64,000 nucleotides of DNA from positions 62,001 through 126,000 of the forward strand of contig NZ_STGG01000042.1 in the NCBI RefSeq assembly GCF_005222695.1. Reading direction: 5' to 3'. Positions 9,250-17,416 of the stretch are shown here, piece by piece. Each line of letters begins with the position of its first letter. Positions within the stretch are counted from its first letter, which is position 1. The translations under genes and the position numbers were made by a program. The notes under the pieces are model-generated. The model was not told the DNA's origin. It made no database searches and worked only from the letters and a program-made list of their open reading frames with translations. The stretch is from Massilia sp. HP4 (GTDB taxonomy: Bacteria > Pseudomonadota > Gammaproteobacteria > Burkholderiales > Burkholderiaceae_D).

Positions 9250-10031
9250 ATCGACCTCCCCACGTCCAGGCACAACTCGTGCATCCAGCCCGGCGGCAGG
9301 CCGCCGGCGGCGCGAGCCAGGCCGAGGATGCCGAAGGCCAGTATTGCAAATCCGCAGGCGACGCGCACCGCGCGCCGCGCCATCAGGGCGCGCAAGCGGG
9401 TGCCCGCCAGGCCGAGTGCAACCAGCATCGGCAGCGTGCCCAGGCCGAAGGCCAGCATCACGCCGGCGCCCCCCAGCGCCGAGCCGCTCAGCATGGCCGT
9501 GACCAGCACGCTGTACACCATCCCGCACGGCAGCCAGCCCCACAAGGCGCCGAGCGCGAACATGCGCGCCCCACCCGCGTCAAAGCCGTTCAACCGCCGC
9601 AACAGCGGAGACAGTTGGCGCCACAGCGCCTGGCCGGCCTGCTCGACCCTGGCCAGGCCGCGCCAGGCGTCCATCAAGAACAGCCCCAGGGCCACCAGCA
9701 TCAGGTTGGCGGCCCAATACAGAGAAGCCTGCAGCGCCGGCAGCGATGCCAGCGAGGCAGCCCCGCCGGCCAGGCCTCCGGCCAGCGCGCCCGCCGTCAT
9801 GTAACTGGCGATGCGGCCCGCGTTATAGGCCCCGACCCAGGTGAGCGATGCGCCACTGGCCGCCGTCACGCTGCGCACCGGCACCGGGAAAGCCGGTTCC
9901 GGCAGCGCCGGCGCTCGCGGGCGCTGGCGGGGCAGCGACAGCGCCCCGACGATCCCGCCGCACATGCCGGCGCAGTGCACGCTGCCGGCCAGGCCAACGA
10001 GAAACACGGGAAACAGGCTGATGCCGCTCAT
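9246..10031 (-). CDS. TauE/SafE / DsbD_2-type membrane protein of the cbb3 assembly locus
   Basis: A 261-residue multi-helix membrane protein. The first helix contains LAGSVHCAGMCGGIVGAL, the Cys/His signature of the DsbD_2 (UreH-like, sulfite-exporter) group found next to ccoI in many proteobacteria. A second motif, GALWGWLPCGMVYSVL, carries another conserved Cys. A role in copper or redox handling for oxidase maturation is inferred from this context. It sits between hemN (9-bp gap) and ccoI (ATGA overlap). Confidence 0.8.
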   Translation of the reverse strand: MSGISLFPVFLVGLAGSVHCAGMCGGIVGALSLPRQRPRAPALPEPAFPVPVRSVTAASGASLTWVGAYNAGRIASYMTAGALAGGLAGGAASLASLPALQASLYWAANLMLVALGLFLMDAWRGLARVEQAGQALWRQLSPLLRRLNGFDAGGARMFALGALWGWLPCGMVYSVLVTAMLSGSALGGAGVMLAFGLGTLPMLVALGLAGTRLRALMARRAVRVACGFAILAFGILGLARAAGGLPPGWMHELCLDVGRSI

Positions 10032-10040
10032 GGCTGGTCC

Positions 10041-11525
10041 CTACACGGTCTGCGAGTGGCGCGGCCCCTCGCCCGGCCGGGCGAGATAGCGGTCGAACGC
10101 CATGCACACATTGCGGATCAACAGTCTCCCTTTCATCGTGACGGTGATCCATTCCGGGCCGACCTGCACCAGGCCGTCGTCCTGCATCTGGCCCAGCGCC
10201 GCCAGTTCGGTGGCGAAGTGCTGCCCGAAGACGATCGGGAAGGCCTGCTCGATGGCCCGGATCGACAGCTCGAACTGGCACATCAGCTGCTGGATGATCG
10301 AGCGGCGCAGCGCATCGTCCATCGACAGGCGGATGCCGCGCTGCACCGGCAGCTCGTTCTGGTCGATCAGGTCGTAGTATTCGTCGAGCGTCTTGACGTT
10401 CTGGCTGTAGGTCGCACCCACCGCGCCGATGCTCGACACCCCGCAGGCCACCAGGTCGGCGTCGGCATGGGTCGAATAGCCCTGGAAGTTACGGTGCAGG
10501 CGGCCCTGGCGCTGGGCCACGGCCAGGTCGTCGTCCGGCTTGGCGAAATGGTCCATGCCGATGTATACATAGCCGGCCGCGCCCAGGCGCTCGATGCACA
10601 GCTGGAGCATCCTGAGCTTGGTGTCGCTGTCGGGCATGTCCTGTTGCAGGATGCGCCGCTGCGGCTTGAACAGGTGCGGCATATGGGCGTAGTGGTAGAC
10701 CGAGATGCGGTCGGGGCTGGCCATGACCACCTTGTCCAGCGTTTGCGCCATGCTCGCCAGCGTCTGCTTCGGCAGGCCGTAGATCAGGTCGATGCTCACG
10801 GAACGGAAACCCGCCGCGCGCGCGGCGTCGATGATGGCGACCGTTTCCGCCTCGGGCTGGACCCGGTTGACGGCTTTCTGCACGTCGGGGTCGAAATCCT
10901 GCACGCCCAGGCTGATCCGGTTGAAGCCCTGGCGCCGCAGGCTGTGCACCCGTTCGGTCGACACGGTGCGCGGATCGACCTCGATCGAGTATTCGCCGCG
11001 CTCGTCCGGCGCGAAGCTGAAGCAGCGCCGCAGGTGCGCCATCAGCTCGCCCATCTGCGCGTCGGACAGGTAAGTCGGCGTGCCGCCGCCGAAGTGCAGC
11101 TGCTCGACCTCGTTCATGCCGGCGAACAGCAGGCCCTGCATCTCGACTTCACGCTTCAGGTAGGACAGGTAGGTGGCCGCCTTGTCGCGCCGCTTGGTGA
11201 TGATCTTGTTGCAGGCGCAGTAATAGCAGAGATGCTCGCAGAACGGGATGTGCAGGTATAGCGACAGCGGCCGCTTGCCGCGCGTGCGCACGCTGGCCAC
11301 CGCATGCAGGTAGTCGCGGTAGCCGAAATCGGCGCTGAAGCGGTCGGCGGTAGGGTAGGAGGTGTAGCGGGGGCCGGACTTGCCGAGCCGGGCCAGCAGG
11401 TCGCCATCGAATTCGACGACAGGATGGAGCATGATGGCGGTTTGGGACGGAGCCGGGGTGGGAACCGGGGTGGGGACCGGGGTGGGGACCGGCGCGGGGG
11501 ACGCCGCTTGCGCTTCGACGGGCAT
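10041..11525 (-). CDS. hemN: Oxygen-independent coproporphyrinogen III dehydrogenase HemN
   Basis: A radical-SAM enzyme of about 494 residues that converts coproporphyrinogen III to protoporphyrinogen IX without oxygen. The CxxxCxxC cluster motif lies in PFCEHLCYYCACNKI, followed by HFGGGTPTYL and the family sequences GVQDFDPDVQKAVNR and GMDHFAKPDDDLA. The core begins near MLHPVVEFDGDLL. In front of it is an unusual Pro-Thr-Val-rich extension encoded by 12-bp repeats. The start chosen is the ATG at 11525, with GGAG upstream. A TTG at 11567 is possible but would lie in a hairpin. Confidence 0.93.
   Translation of the reverse strand: MPVEAQAASPAPVPTPVPTPVPTPAPSQTAIMLHPVVEFDGDLLARLGKSGPRYTSYPTADRFSADFGYRDYLHAVASVRTRGKRPLSLYLHIPFCEHLCYYCACNKIITKRRDKAATYLSYLKREVEMQGLLFAGMNEVEQLHFGGGTPTYLSDAQMGELMAHLRRCFSFAPDERGEYSIEVDPRTVSTERVHSLRRQGFNRISLGVQDFDPDVQKAVNRVQPEAETVAIIDAARAAGFRSVSIDLIYGLPKQTLASMAQTLDKVVMASPDRISVYHYAHMPHLFKPQRRILQQDMPDSDTKLRMLQLCIERLGAAGYVYIGMDHFAKPDDDLAVAQRQGRLHRNFQGYSTHADADLVACGVSSIGAVGATYSQNVKTLDEYYDLIDQNELPVQRGIRLSMDDALRRSIIQQLMCQFELSIRAIEQAFPIVFGQHFATELAALGQMQDDGLVQVGPEWITVTMKGRLLIRNVCMAFDRYLARPGEGPRHSQTV
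11453..11488. repeat. Tandem 12-bp repeats in the hemN 5' coding region
   Basis: Three consecutive 12-bp units of CCGGGGTGGGGA (the first with one change), followed by a degenerate fourth. On the minus strand they encode repeating Val-Pro-Thr-Pro. Because the unit is a multiple of three, copy-number changes would alter only the length of the N-terminal extension. Confidence 0.75.
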
Positions 11526-11547
11526 GACAATGGAACTCCAGCTGCTG

Positions 11548-11573
11548 GCCACTTTGCGGAAATGCAAAGTGGC
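11548..11573 (-). promoter_or_regulatory. Perfect 10-bp inverted repeat in the hemN leader
   Basis: The arm GCCACTTTGC and its exact complement GCAAAGTGGC flank a 6-base loop. The element lies between the Anr box (11616-11629) and the proposed hemN ATG at 11525, so it would be a stem-loop in the mRNA leader or an operator. If translation began at the TTG at 11567, the start codon would be buried in the stem. Confidence 0.5.
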
Positions 11574-11615
11574 ACCATTTAGCTGTCAGTTTATTGAGCT
11601 GGCTCTTGCGAATCC

Positions 11616-11629
11616 TTGATATGCATCAA
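11616..11629. promoter_or_regulatory. Perfect FNR/Anr box upstream of hemN
   Basis: TTGATATGCATCAA is a full match and a perfect palindrome. It lies 90 bp before the proposed hemN ATG and just after the stop of the chemoreceptor gene. It probably drives the hemN-safE-ccoI-ccoS operon under oxygen limitation. Confidence 0.85.
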
Positions 11630-11647
11630 AATATAGCTGAGTCTGCC

Positions 11648-13210
11648 TTACTTCGCTCGGCCAGTATTGTTGAACTTGAACACCGACAAGGCCAGCGACA
11701 GGCGGGCCGCCTCGTCGGCCACGCTGCCCGACGACACGGCCGATTCCTCGACCTGGGCCGCGTTCTGGCGGGTGATCGCATCGAGCTCGGTCATGGCCGC
11801 ATTGACGCCCAGGATGTCCTGGGCCTGCTCGCGGCTGGCGGCGGTGATCGCGCTCATGATGGCGGCCGCCCCGGCCACCTTGTCGACCACCTCGCGCATG
11901 GTCTGGCCGGCCTGGCCCACCAGTTCCGTACCCTCTCCCACGTGGCCGCTGGAGACCTCGATCAAGCCCTTGATTTCCTTGGCGGCGCCGGCCGTGCGCT
12001 GGGCCAGGCTGCGCACCTCGCCGGCCACGACCGCGAAGCCGCGGCCCTGCTCCCCGGCGCGCGCCGCCTCCACCGCCGCATTCAGCGCCAGCAGGTTGGT
12101 CTGGAAGGCGATGCCGTCGATCAGGCCGATGATGTCGCCGATGCGGTGGGCCGAACCGCTGATCTTGTCCATGGTCTGGCCGACCAGGCCGACCGACGCG
12201 CCGCCCTGTCCCGCCACCGTGCTCGCGGCGCGCACCATGCCGTCGGCCTGCACCGCGCTGTCGGTGTTGCGGCCGGCGGCGCGGGCGATGTTGCCCAGGC
12301 TGCCCGCGGTCTGCTCCAGGCTCGCGGCCTGGGCTTCGGTGCGGCTGGCCAGGTCGGCATTGCCGGCGGCGATCGCGCGCGTGGCCAGCTCGATCGAGCT
12401 GACGTTGGCGCGCACGTCGCCCATGATCGCGGTCAGGTTGATGTTCAGCTGGCGTAGCGCCAGCTGCAGGCGGCCGATCTCGCCGCCTCCGGGCGCGGGT
12501 ACCGGCCGCGCCAGGTCGCCACCGGCCAGCGCATAGACAGTCGCGGTGGCGTCCCGCAGGGGCTGGGCGATGCTGCGATTGAGCTCATACCAGACGGCCA
12601 GCGAGGCCAGGACGCCGGCGCCGGCCAGCACGCGCCAGGCGGCGCCGTCGACCGCCAGCCCGAGCGCGGCCAGCAGCAAGGCCTGGGCCCCCATCATCCA
12701 GCCCAGGCGCTGGCCAAGCGGCACATCACGCAGCGCCCCCAGGCGCCTGCGCCAGCCGCTACGCACCGCCTGGCCGCGCACGATCGCCATACCCCGTGCC
12801 TTGCCACTGCGCAGATCGCCGTACAGCCGCGCCGCACGCTCGACCTGGGCACGGGTCGGCGCGGTGCGCACCGACATATAACCGGTCACCCGGCCGCCTT
12901 CCTGGATTGGCACCACGTTCGCGACCACCCAATAGAAATCGCCGTTCTTGCGGCGGTTCTTGACCATGCCGGTCCACGGCTCGCCCGCCTGCAGGGTTGC
13001 CCACAGGTCGGCAAAGGCTTCGGGCGGCATGTCCGGGTGGCGCACCATATTGTGGGCCTTGCCCAGCAATTCCTGTTCGCTGAAACCGCTGACTTCGACG
13101 AAGCTCGGGTTGACGTAGGTGATGCGGCCCTTGGTATCGGTTTTCGATACGATGGACTGCCCTTCGTTCATCAGGTATTCGATGCCGGTGACTGGCTGGT
13201 TGTTACGCAC
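11648..13210 (-). CDS. Aer-like methyl-accepting chemotaxis protein with N-terminal PAS domain
   Basis: A 520-residue receptor with a PAS domain at about residues 15-115. Its sequence (VNPSFVEVSGFSEQELLGK, then NMVRHPDMPPEAF) is typical of Aer, the FAD-binding aerotaxis sensor. Two hydrophobic segments at about 165-205 form a membrane hairpin without a large periplasmic domain, followed by HAMP (about 207-260) and a signalling domain with the tip IGLIDGIAFQTNLLALNAAV. The GTG start at 13210 has AGGAGA upstream. The short intergenic region ahead of it contains an Anr half-site near 13283-13297. Confidence 0.88.
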   Translation of the reverse strand: MRNNQPVTGIEYLMNEGQSIVSKTDTKGRITYVNPSFVEVSGFSEQELLGKAHNMVRHPDMPPEAFADLWATLQAGEPWTGMVKNRRKNGDFYWVVANVVPIQEGGRVTGYMSVRTAPTRAQVERAARLYGDLRSGKARGMAIVRGQAVRSGWRRRLGALRDVPLGQRLGWMMGAQALLLAALGLAVDGAAWRVLAGAGVLASLAVWYELNRSIAQPLRDATATVYALAGGDLARPVPAPGGGEIGRLQLALRQLNINLTAIMGDVRANVSSIELATRAIAAGNADLASRTEAQAASLEQTAGSLGNIARAAGRNTDSAVQADGMVRAASTVAGQGGASVGLVGQTMDKISGSAHRIGDIIGLIDGIAFQTNLLALNAAVEAARAGEQGRGFAVVAGEVRSLAQRTAGAAKEIKGLIEVSSGHVGEGTELVGQAGQTMREVVDKVAGAAAIMSAITAASREQAQDILGVNAAMTELDAITRQNAAQVEESAVSSGSVADEAARLSLALSVFKFNNTGRAK

Positions 13211-13336
13211 TGCGCTCTCCTAGTGTTGCTCTATGGCAAAAGTATCGTTTCTTGCATTCTAACCATGAGGAATTGCAAAAAGTATGACCTGCATCAAAAA
13301 TCCCATGGTCCACGGCCTTAAGTAACCAAGAGATTC

Positions 13337-13350
13337 TTGATTTAGTTCAA
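13337..13350. promoter_or_regulatory. FNR/Anr-like box with one mismatch
   Basis: TTGATTTAGTTCAA has one mismatch to TTGAT-N4-ATCAA. It ends 28 bp before the ATG at 13379, very close for an activator site, and lies 127 bp upstream of the divergent Aer-like gene. It could serve either gene or act as a repressor site for the rightward one. Confidence 0.4.
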
Positions 13351-13378
13351 TATCTTGCTTTCAAGGTAAACTTGTGGG

Positions 13379-14608
13379 ATGGATAATCTGACCCACTCCC
13401 TGGTCGGCCTGGCGCTGGGCGAACTCGCCGACCGCGCCCTGCCGGCCAATCCCGATCCGCTCAAGGCATGTACGCGCCGCCGCGTCCTGCTCGCCACCGG
13501 CGCGCTGGCCAGCAATTTCCCCGACCTCGACCTGGTGCTCACGCCTTTGCTGGCGCCGCCGCTCGGCTACCTGCTGCACCACCGCGGCCACACCCACACG
13601 CTGCTATACGCCCTGCCCCAGATCGCGCTGCTGCTTGGCCTGCTCTGGCTGCTGTGGCCGGGGGCACGGCGCCTGATGCAGGACGACCGCACGGCGCGCA
13701 AGGCGGTGCTGGCAACCGCCGCGGTCGGGATGGTGCTGCACCTGTCGCTCGACTTCCTGAACGTCTACGGCGTGCACCCCTTCCACCCGCTCGACTCGCG
13801 CTGGCTGTACGGCGATATGGTGTTCATCATCGAACCGGTGTTCTGGACCTCGCTCGGCGTTGCGTTGGCCTTGCTGGTGCCGAACCGGGTGCTGCGCTGG
13901 CTGTTCGCGGGCTCGATCCTGGCCGCGCCGGTGCTGTTTACCTCGATGGGTTTCTTGCAGTGGGGGTCGCTGGCCGGCTTGCTGCTGGTGGCCGCCGTGG
14001 TGGCTTTCATGGCGCGCCGCGGCGGGTCGCGCGGCGTCATCACCGCGATCGTGGCCTGCCTCGGCTTCATTGCGGTCCAGGGCGTGGCCGGCCACCTGGC
14101 GCGGGAACAGATCCGCTCGGCGCTTGCCCAGCTCGAGCCGGGCAGCCGTATCCTCGACCTGCCGCTGTCGGCCTTTCCCTCGAATCCCCTGTGCTGGTCG
14201 TTCGCGACCATTACCGACAACGGCGGCGCTGGCAGTTATGCGGTGCGCCTGGGCGTACTGAGCCTGGCGCCAGGCGTGAGCGACGTCGCCGCCTGCCCGG
14301 TGCGCTTCGGCGGCGAGCCGGACGGGCAGGCCTCGGCGCTGTCATGGAAGTACCAGGAAGACGGCAGCCTGGCCGGCCTGCGCGCGCTGCAGCGGGATAA
14401 CTGCCACTTCGATGGCTGGCTGCGCTTTGCGCGCGTGCCGTCGCTGGTCGACGGCAAGGCCACCGATATCCGTTTCAGCGCGCCCGGGGTCGACAATTTC
14501 TCGACCTTGCCTTATGCCGGGATGGCGGACCGGCCCTGCCCGGCGCCGGTGCCGCAGTGGGAGCGGCCGCGCCAGGACTTGCTGGATCCACGCCACATGC
14601 CAAGATAG
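13379..14608 (+). CDS. Membrane-bound metal-dependent hydrolase, YbcI/YdjM (DUF457) family
   Basis: A 409-residue protein starting MDNLTHSLVGLALGELADRA, the usual opening of this inner-membrane family. It has conserved metal-site motifs NFPDLDLVL and HHRGHTHTLLY, then HLSLDFLNVYGVHP, and several membrane helices up to about residue 240. A soluble C-terminal region follows. The substrate is unknown. It is divergent from the Aer-like gene. Confidence 0.8.
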   Translation: MDNLTHSLVGLALGELADRALPANPDPLKACTRRRVLLATGALASNFPDLDLVLTPLLAPPLGYLLHHRGHTHTLLYALPQIALLLGLLWLLWPGARRLMQDDRTARKAVLATAAVGMVLHLSLDFLNVYGVHPFHPLDSRWLYGDMVFIIEPVFWTSLGVALALLVPNRVLRWLFAGSILAAPVLFTSMGFLQWGSLAGLLLVAAVVAFMARRGGSRGVITAIVACLGFIAVQGVAGHLAREQIRSALAQLEPGSRILDLPLSAFPSNPLCWSFATITDNGGAGSYAVRLGVLSLAPGVSDVAACPVRFGGEPDGQASALSWKYQEDGSLAGLRALQRDNCHFDGWLRFARVPSLVDGKATDIRFSAPGVDNFSTLPYAGMADRPCPAPVPQWERPRQDLLDPRHMPR

Positions 14609-14686
14609 GACCTAAAGCAGAGCGGGGTTTCACATGGCGTGACGTATGATCGACTGCACGCCGCCCACGACCGGAAAGGAAGGACA

Positions 14687-15082
14687 ATGACCACCGAACT
14701 GACCCTGCTGGGCTGGACCCTGGTGCTGGCCCTGGTCCAGATCCTGCTGCCCTCCACCTTGCGTACCCAGGAAACGGGCGCCCAATACAATATGAGTGCG
14801 CGCGACGGGGCGGCCCCGCCCCCGCGGCCGGTGACGGCGCGCCTGCAGCGGGCCCAGGCCAATCTGTTCGAGACCCTGCCGCTGTTCGCGGCGGCGGTGC
14901 TGATCGCGCATGTGTCGGGCACGCAGGGTACCTTGACCCTGTGGGGCTGCTGGCTCTACCTGCTGGCGCGCATCGTCTATGTGCCGCTGTACGCGGCCGG
15001 CATCCCCGTGCTGCGCACGCTGGTGTGGCTGGTGTCGGTCGCCGGGCTGGCGATGATCCTGTACGCGCTGCTGGCCGCCTGA
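14687..15082 (+). CDS. MAPEG-family membrane protein
   Basis: A 131-residue protein with four hydrophobic segments and the MAPEG-type motif RLQRAQANLFETLPLFAA. The family includes glutathione-dependent membrane enzymes, but bacterial members of this type are mostly uncharacterised. The start is the ATG at 14687, after AAAGGAAGG. A GTG 48 bp upstream is in frame but less likely. Its stop is almost abutted by the convergent ThuA gene. Confidence 0.8.
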   Translation: MTTELTLLGWTLVLALVQILLPSTLRTQETGAQYNMSARDGAAPPPRPVTARLQRAQANLFETLPLFAAAVLIAHVSGTQGTLTLWGCWLYLLARIVYVPLYAAGIPVLRTLVWLVSVAGLAMILYALLAA

Positions 15083-15083
15083 C

Positions 15084-15863
15084 TCACCTGGCGATGCCGC
15101 GCCCCGTTGCGGCCCAGTAGATGCCGCCGTACAGGTGGTGCAAAAAGACCGGATCGCCGTAGGTGGCCGCCATATGGCCCATCCCGGTATAGAAGGCGCG
15201 GCCGCCGTCGTAGTACTGGTACCAGCTGATCGGGTGGAAGGCGCCCATGCCCTTGCCCTCGCGGTCGGGCCAGCTCGTCTGCGGGCGGTAGGTGGATTCG
15301 TCCACACTCAGCAGGTAGACCAGGTCCTTCGAGCGCGCCGGGCCGAATTCATACCATTCGTCGGTGAACAGGTTGCGCGGCGCGAAGCGTTCCATGCCCG
15401 GAAAGTTTGATTGCTCGACCTTCACGATCGCGGTCTGGATGGCAGGATGGACATGGAACATATGGCCCACCAGCTGCGTGTACCACGGCCAGCCGTACTC
15501 GGTATCGGCCGCGCTGTGCACGCCGACATAGCCGCCGCCGCGCCGGATGAAGCGTTCGAAGGCCGCCTGCTGGGCGTCGTCGAGCACGTCGCCGGTGGTG
15601 AGCAGGAACACCACCGCCTGGTACTTGGCCAGTTCGGCGTCGTTCATCACGCGCCCGGCGTCGGCGGTCCAGAACACCTCGAAGTCATGCAGCTTGCCCA
15701 GTTCCTGCACGGCCGTTACGCCGGCATGCACCGCGTCGTGGTGCCAGCCGGCGGACTTGGAGAACAGCAGCACCTTGAACTGGGCGGCCTGCACCGGCGA
15801 GACGGAGGCGAAGGCGAGCGCGCAGGCGCAGACGACGGTGGCAAGCGAACGGATCATTGGCAT
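15084..15863 (-). CDS. Secreted ThuA-like domain protein
   Basis: A 259-residue protein with a Sec signal peptide (cleavage probably after SPVQA) and a ThuA/trehalose-utilisation-type glutamine-amidotransferase fold: KVLLFSKSAGWHHDAVHAGV, then RRGGGYVGVHSAADTEYGWPW and GRAFYTGMGH. Such proteins are linked to sugar or glycan metabolism and the enzymatic role is generally unproven. A second in-frame ATG lies two codons downstream. No operon partner is visible. Confidence 0.82.
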   Translation of the reverse strand: MPMIRSLATVVCACALAFASVSPVQAAQFKVLLFSKSAGWHHDAVHAGVTAVQELGKLHDFEVFWTADAGRVMNDAELAKYQAVVFLLTTGDVLDDAQQAAFERFIRRGGGYVGVHSAADTEYGWPWYTQLVGHMFHVHPAIQTAIVKVEQSNFPGMERFAPRNLFTDEWYEFGPARSKDLVYLLSVDESTYRPQTSWPDREGKGMGAFHPISWYQYYDGGRAFYTGMGHMAATYGDPVFLHHLYGGIYWAATGRGIAR

Positions 15864-15962
15864 GGACTGGGAACGGTTGCAGGACCATGCACGCTAATTC
15901 CTTGCCTCTTGCTTGTCAACAAAACATTCTCCTTTTGAGTCCCGCCGATATTTGAATCATGT

Positions 15963-15976
15963 TTGATCACCATCAA
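15963..15976. promoter_or_regulatory. Perfect FNR/Anr box upstream of the universal stress protein gene
   Basis: TTGATCACCATCAA matches the consensus in all ten defined positions and ends 87 bp before the ATG at 16064. A possible -10 hexamer, TATATT, lies at 16008-16013. This fits oxygen-limitation induction, as known for several usp genes in Anr-containing bacteria. Confidence 0.8.
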
Positions 15977-16063
15977 GCGTGCGCCTGACATGTTCACTTG
16001 CGCAGCGTATATTGGATCGCCGTGCGCCACGTTCCAGTCCCGCGTTCGAACGGAGTGATCACC

Positions 16064-16909
16064 ATGCTCAAGACCATCCTCGTCCATGTCGACGGCGGCC
16101 CCTGCCAGCAGAGCCGCCTGCGCGCGGCCACCTTGCTGGCCAGCGCCCACGGCGCCCACCTGGTCGGCAGCGCCGCCACCGGGCTGTCGCTGGCCAGTTA
16201 TGCGGTGTTCAACGGCTCGATGGCCATGCCGGTCTCCAACCGCGACTTCCAGGAGCTGCGCGAAGCCGTCACGGTCCAGCTCGACGACTTCGTGGCCCAG
16301 GCCGAACGGCTCGGCGTGTCCGGCGCCGAGGCGCGCATGGTCGAAGACGCCGACCGCGACGGCCTGCTGCTGCAATCGCGCTATGCCGACCTGGTCGTGG
16401 TTAGCCAAGACTCGAGCCAGGACAACGGCCGCGACCGCGCGCGCGCCGAACGGGGCCTGCCCCAATACCTGGCCCTGCACGGCGCCCGCCCGGTGCTGGT
16501 CGTGCCCGACGCCTACCACGGCAAGCCCATCCCCGGCAACGCGCTGGTCGGCTGGGATGGCAGCATGCCGGCCCAGCGCGCGATCCAGGCCGCCCTGCCC
16601 CTGCTGGCCCAGGCCGGCACCGTGCACCTGGCGCTGGTCAATCCCGACCTGCAAGCCGGCCTGCACGGCGACGAACCCGGCGCCGACATGGCGCACTACC
16701 TGGCGCGCCACGGCCTGAAGGTCGACGTCGCGGTCGAGCGCACCCGCGCCCCTGAGGGCGAGGCCCTGATGGACATGGCGCGCGACTGCCGCGCCGGGCT
16801 GATGGTCACCGGCGCCTTCGGCCACAGCCGCTACCGCGAATGGATACTCGGCGGCGTCACCCGCGACGTGCTCGACCGCGCGCCGGCGCCGCTCCTCATC
16901 GCCCACTGA
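16064..16909 (+). CDS. Tandem-domain universal stress protein
   Basis: A 281-residue cytoplasmic protein with two Usp domains. The first starts MLKTILVHVDGGP and the second starts near NALVGWDGSMPAQRA. The second domain keeps the nucleotide-binding pattern G-x2-G-x9-G in GAFGHSRYREWILGG. Start at 16064: an upstream in-frame ATG at 15998 would add 22 residues without Usp similarity and would lie in the promoter. GGAG precedes the chosen ATG. The hemerythrin-like gene follows after 25 bp. Confidence 0.9.
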   Translation: MLKTILVHVDGGPCQQSRLRAATLLASAHGAHLVGSAATGLSLASYAVFNGSMAMPVSNRDFQELREAVTVQLDDFVAQAERLGVSGAEARMVEDADRDGLLLQSRYADLVVVSQDSSQDNGRDRARAERGLPQYLALHGARPVLVVPDAYHGKPIPGNALVGWDGSMPAQRAIQAALPLLAQAGTVHLALVNPDLQAGLHGDEPGADMAHYLARHGLKVDVAVERTRAPEGEALMDMARDCRAGLMVTGAFGHSRYREWILGGVTRDVLDRAPAPLLIAH

Positions 16910-16934
16910 CACGCATTTATCGCCACCTCCGACC

Positions 16935-17408
16935 ATGACCTTCCGCCATTACCCGAACGGCAGCGCCGGCGCCATCGGCGCCGCGATCCGCCAGGCCCGC
17001 CGCCACCTGTGCGCCCGGCTGGCCGACATCGCCGACAGCAACTGCACGCCCGACGACTGCTTCGTACGCGCCTTCCCTTCCGTCGTCACCGCGGTCGAGG
17101 TGGGCTTTCGCCATGAAGAAAGCGTCATGGAATCGCTCGACTATGGGCGCCTGCACGAGCACCGCGCCGAGAACGCCACCATCCTGGCCGCCCTGCACCG
17201 CGCCATGCCGCTGGTCGAGGATGGCGACATCGCGCTCGGCCGCCAGCTGGTGGCGGCGCTGCTCGACCTGCTGTCGCTGCACCGGCTCAGCACCGACCTG
17301 GCGCTGGCCACGGCGCCGCGCGCGCCGGCCGGCCGTCCCGGCGGGCGGGTGCCGCGCATCCTGCTGCATGGCGGCGGCCACCCGGGAGGTCGCTTGCGCC
17401 AGCACTAG
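16935..17408 (+). CDS. Hemerythrin-like protein with degenerate di-iron site
   Basis: A 157-residue protein whose middle (FRHEESVMESLDYGRLHEHR, then AENATILAAL, and LLSLHRLSTDLALA) follows the hemerythrin helix pattern. Aligned by eye with bacteriohemerythrins, the His of HFxxEE is Gly, the second His of HxxxH is Asn, and the N-terminal helix lacks the aligned His. The EE pair, one His of HxxxH and the C-terminal H-x4-D remain. Oxygen binding is therefore doubtful. It lies directly behind the Anr-box usp gene, so micro-oxic expression is likely. Confidence 0.6.
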   Translation: MTFRHYPNGSAGAIGAAIRQARRHLCARLADIADSNCTPDDCFVRAFPSVVTAVEVGFRHEESVMESLDYGRLHEHRAENATILAALHRAMPLVEDGDIALGRQLVAALLDLLSLHRLSTDLALATAPRAPAGRPGGRVPRILLHGGGHPGGRLRQH

Positions 17409-17416
17409 CCCGCGGC

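Noticed and set aside
11526..11567. TTG start for hemN at 11567
   Set aside because: The codon lies inside a perfect stem-loop, and an ATG at 11525 has a GGAG sequence upstream. Kept only as an alternative.
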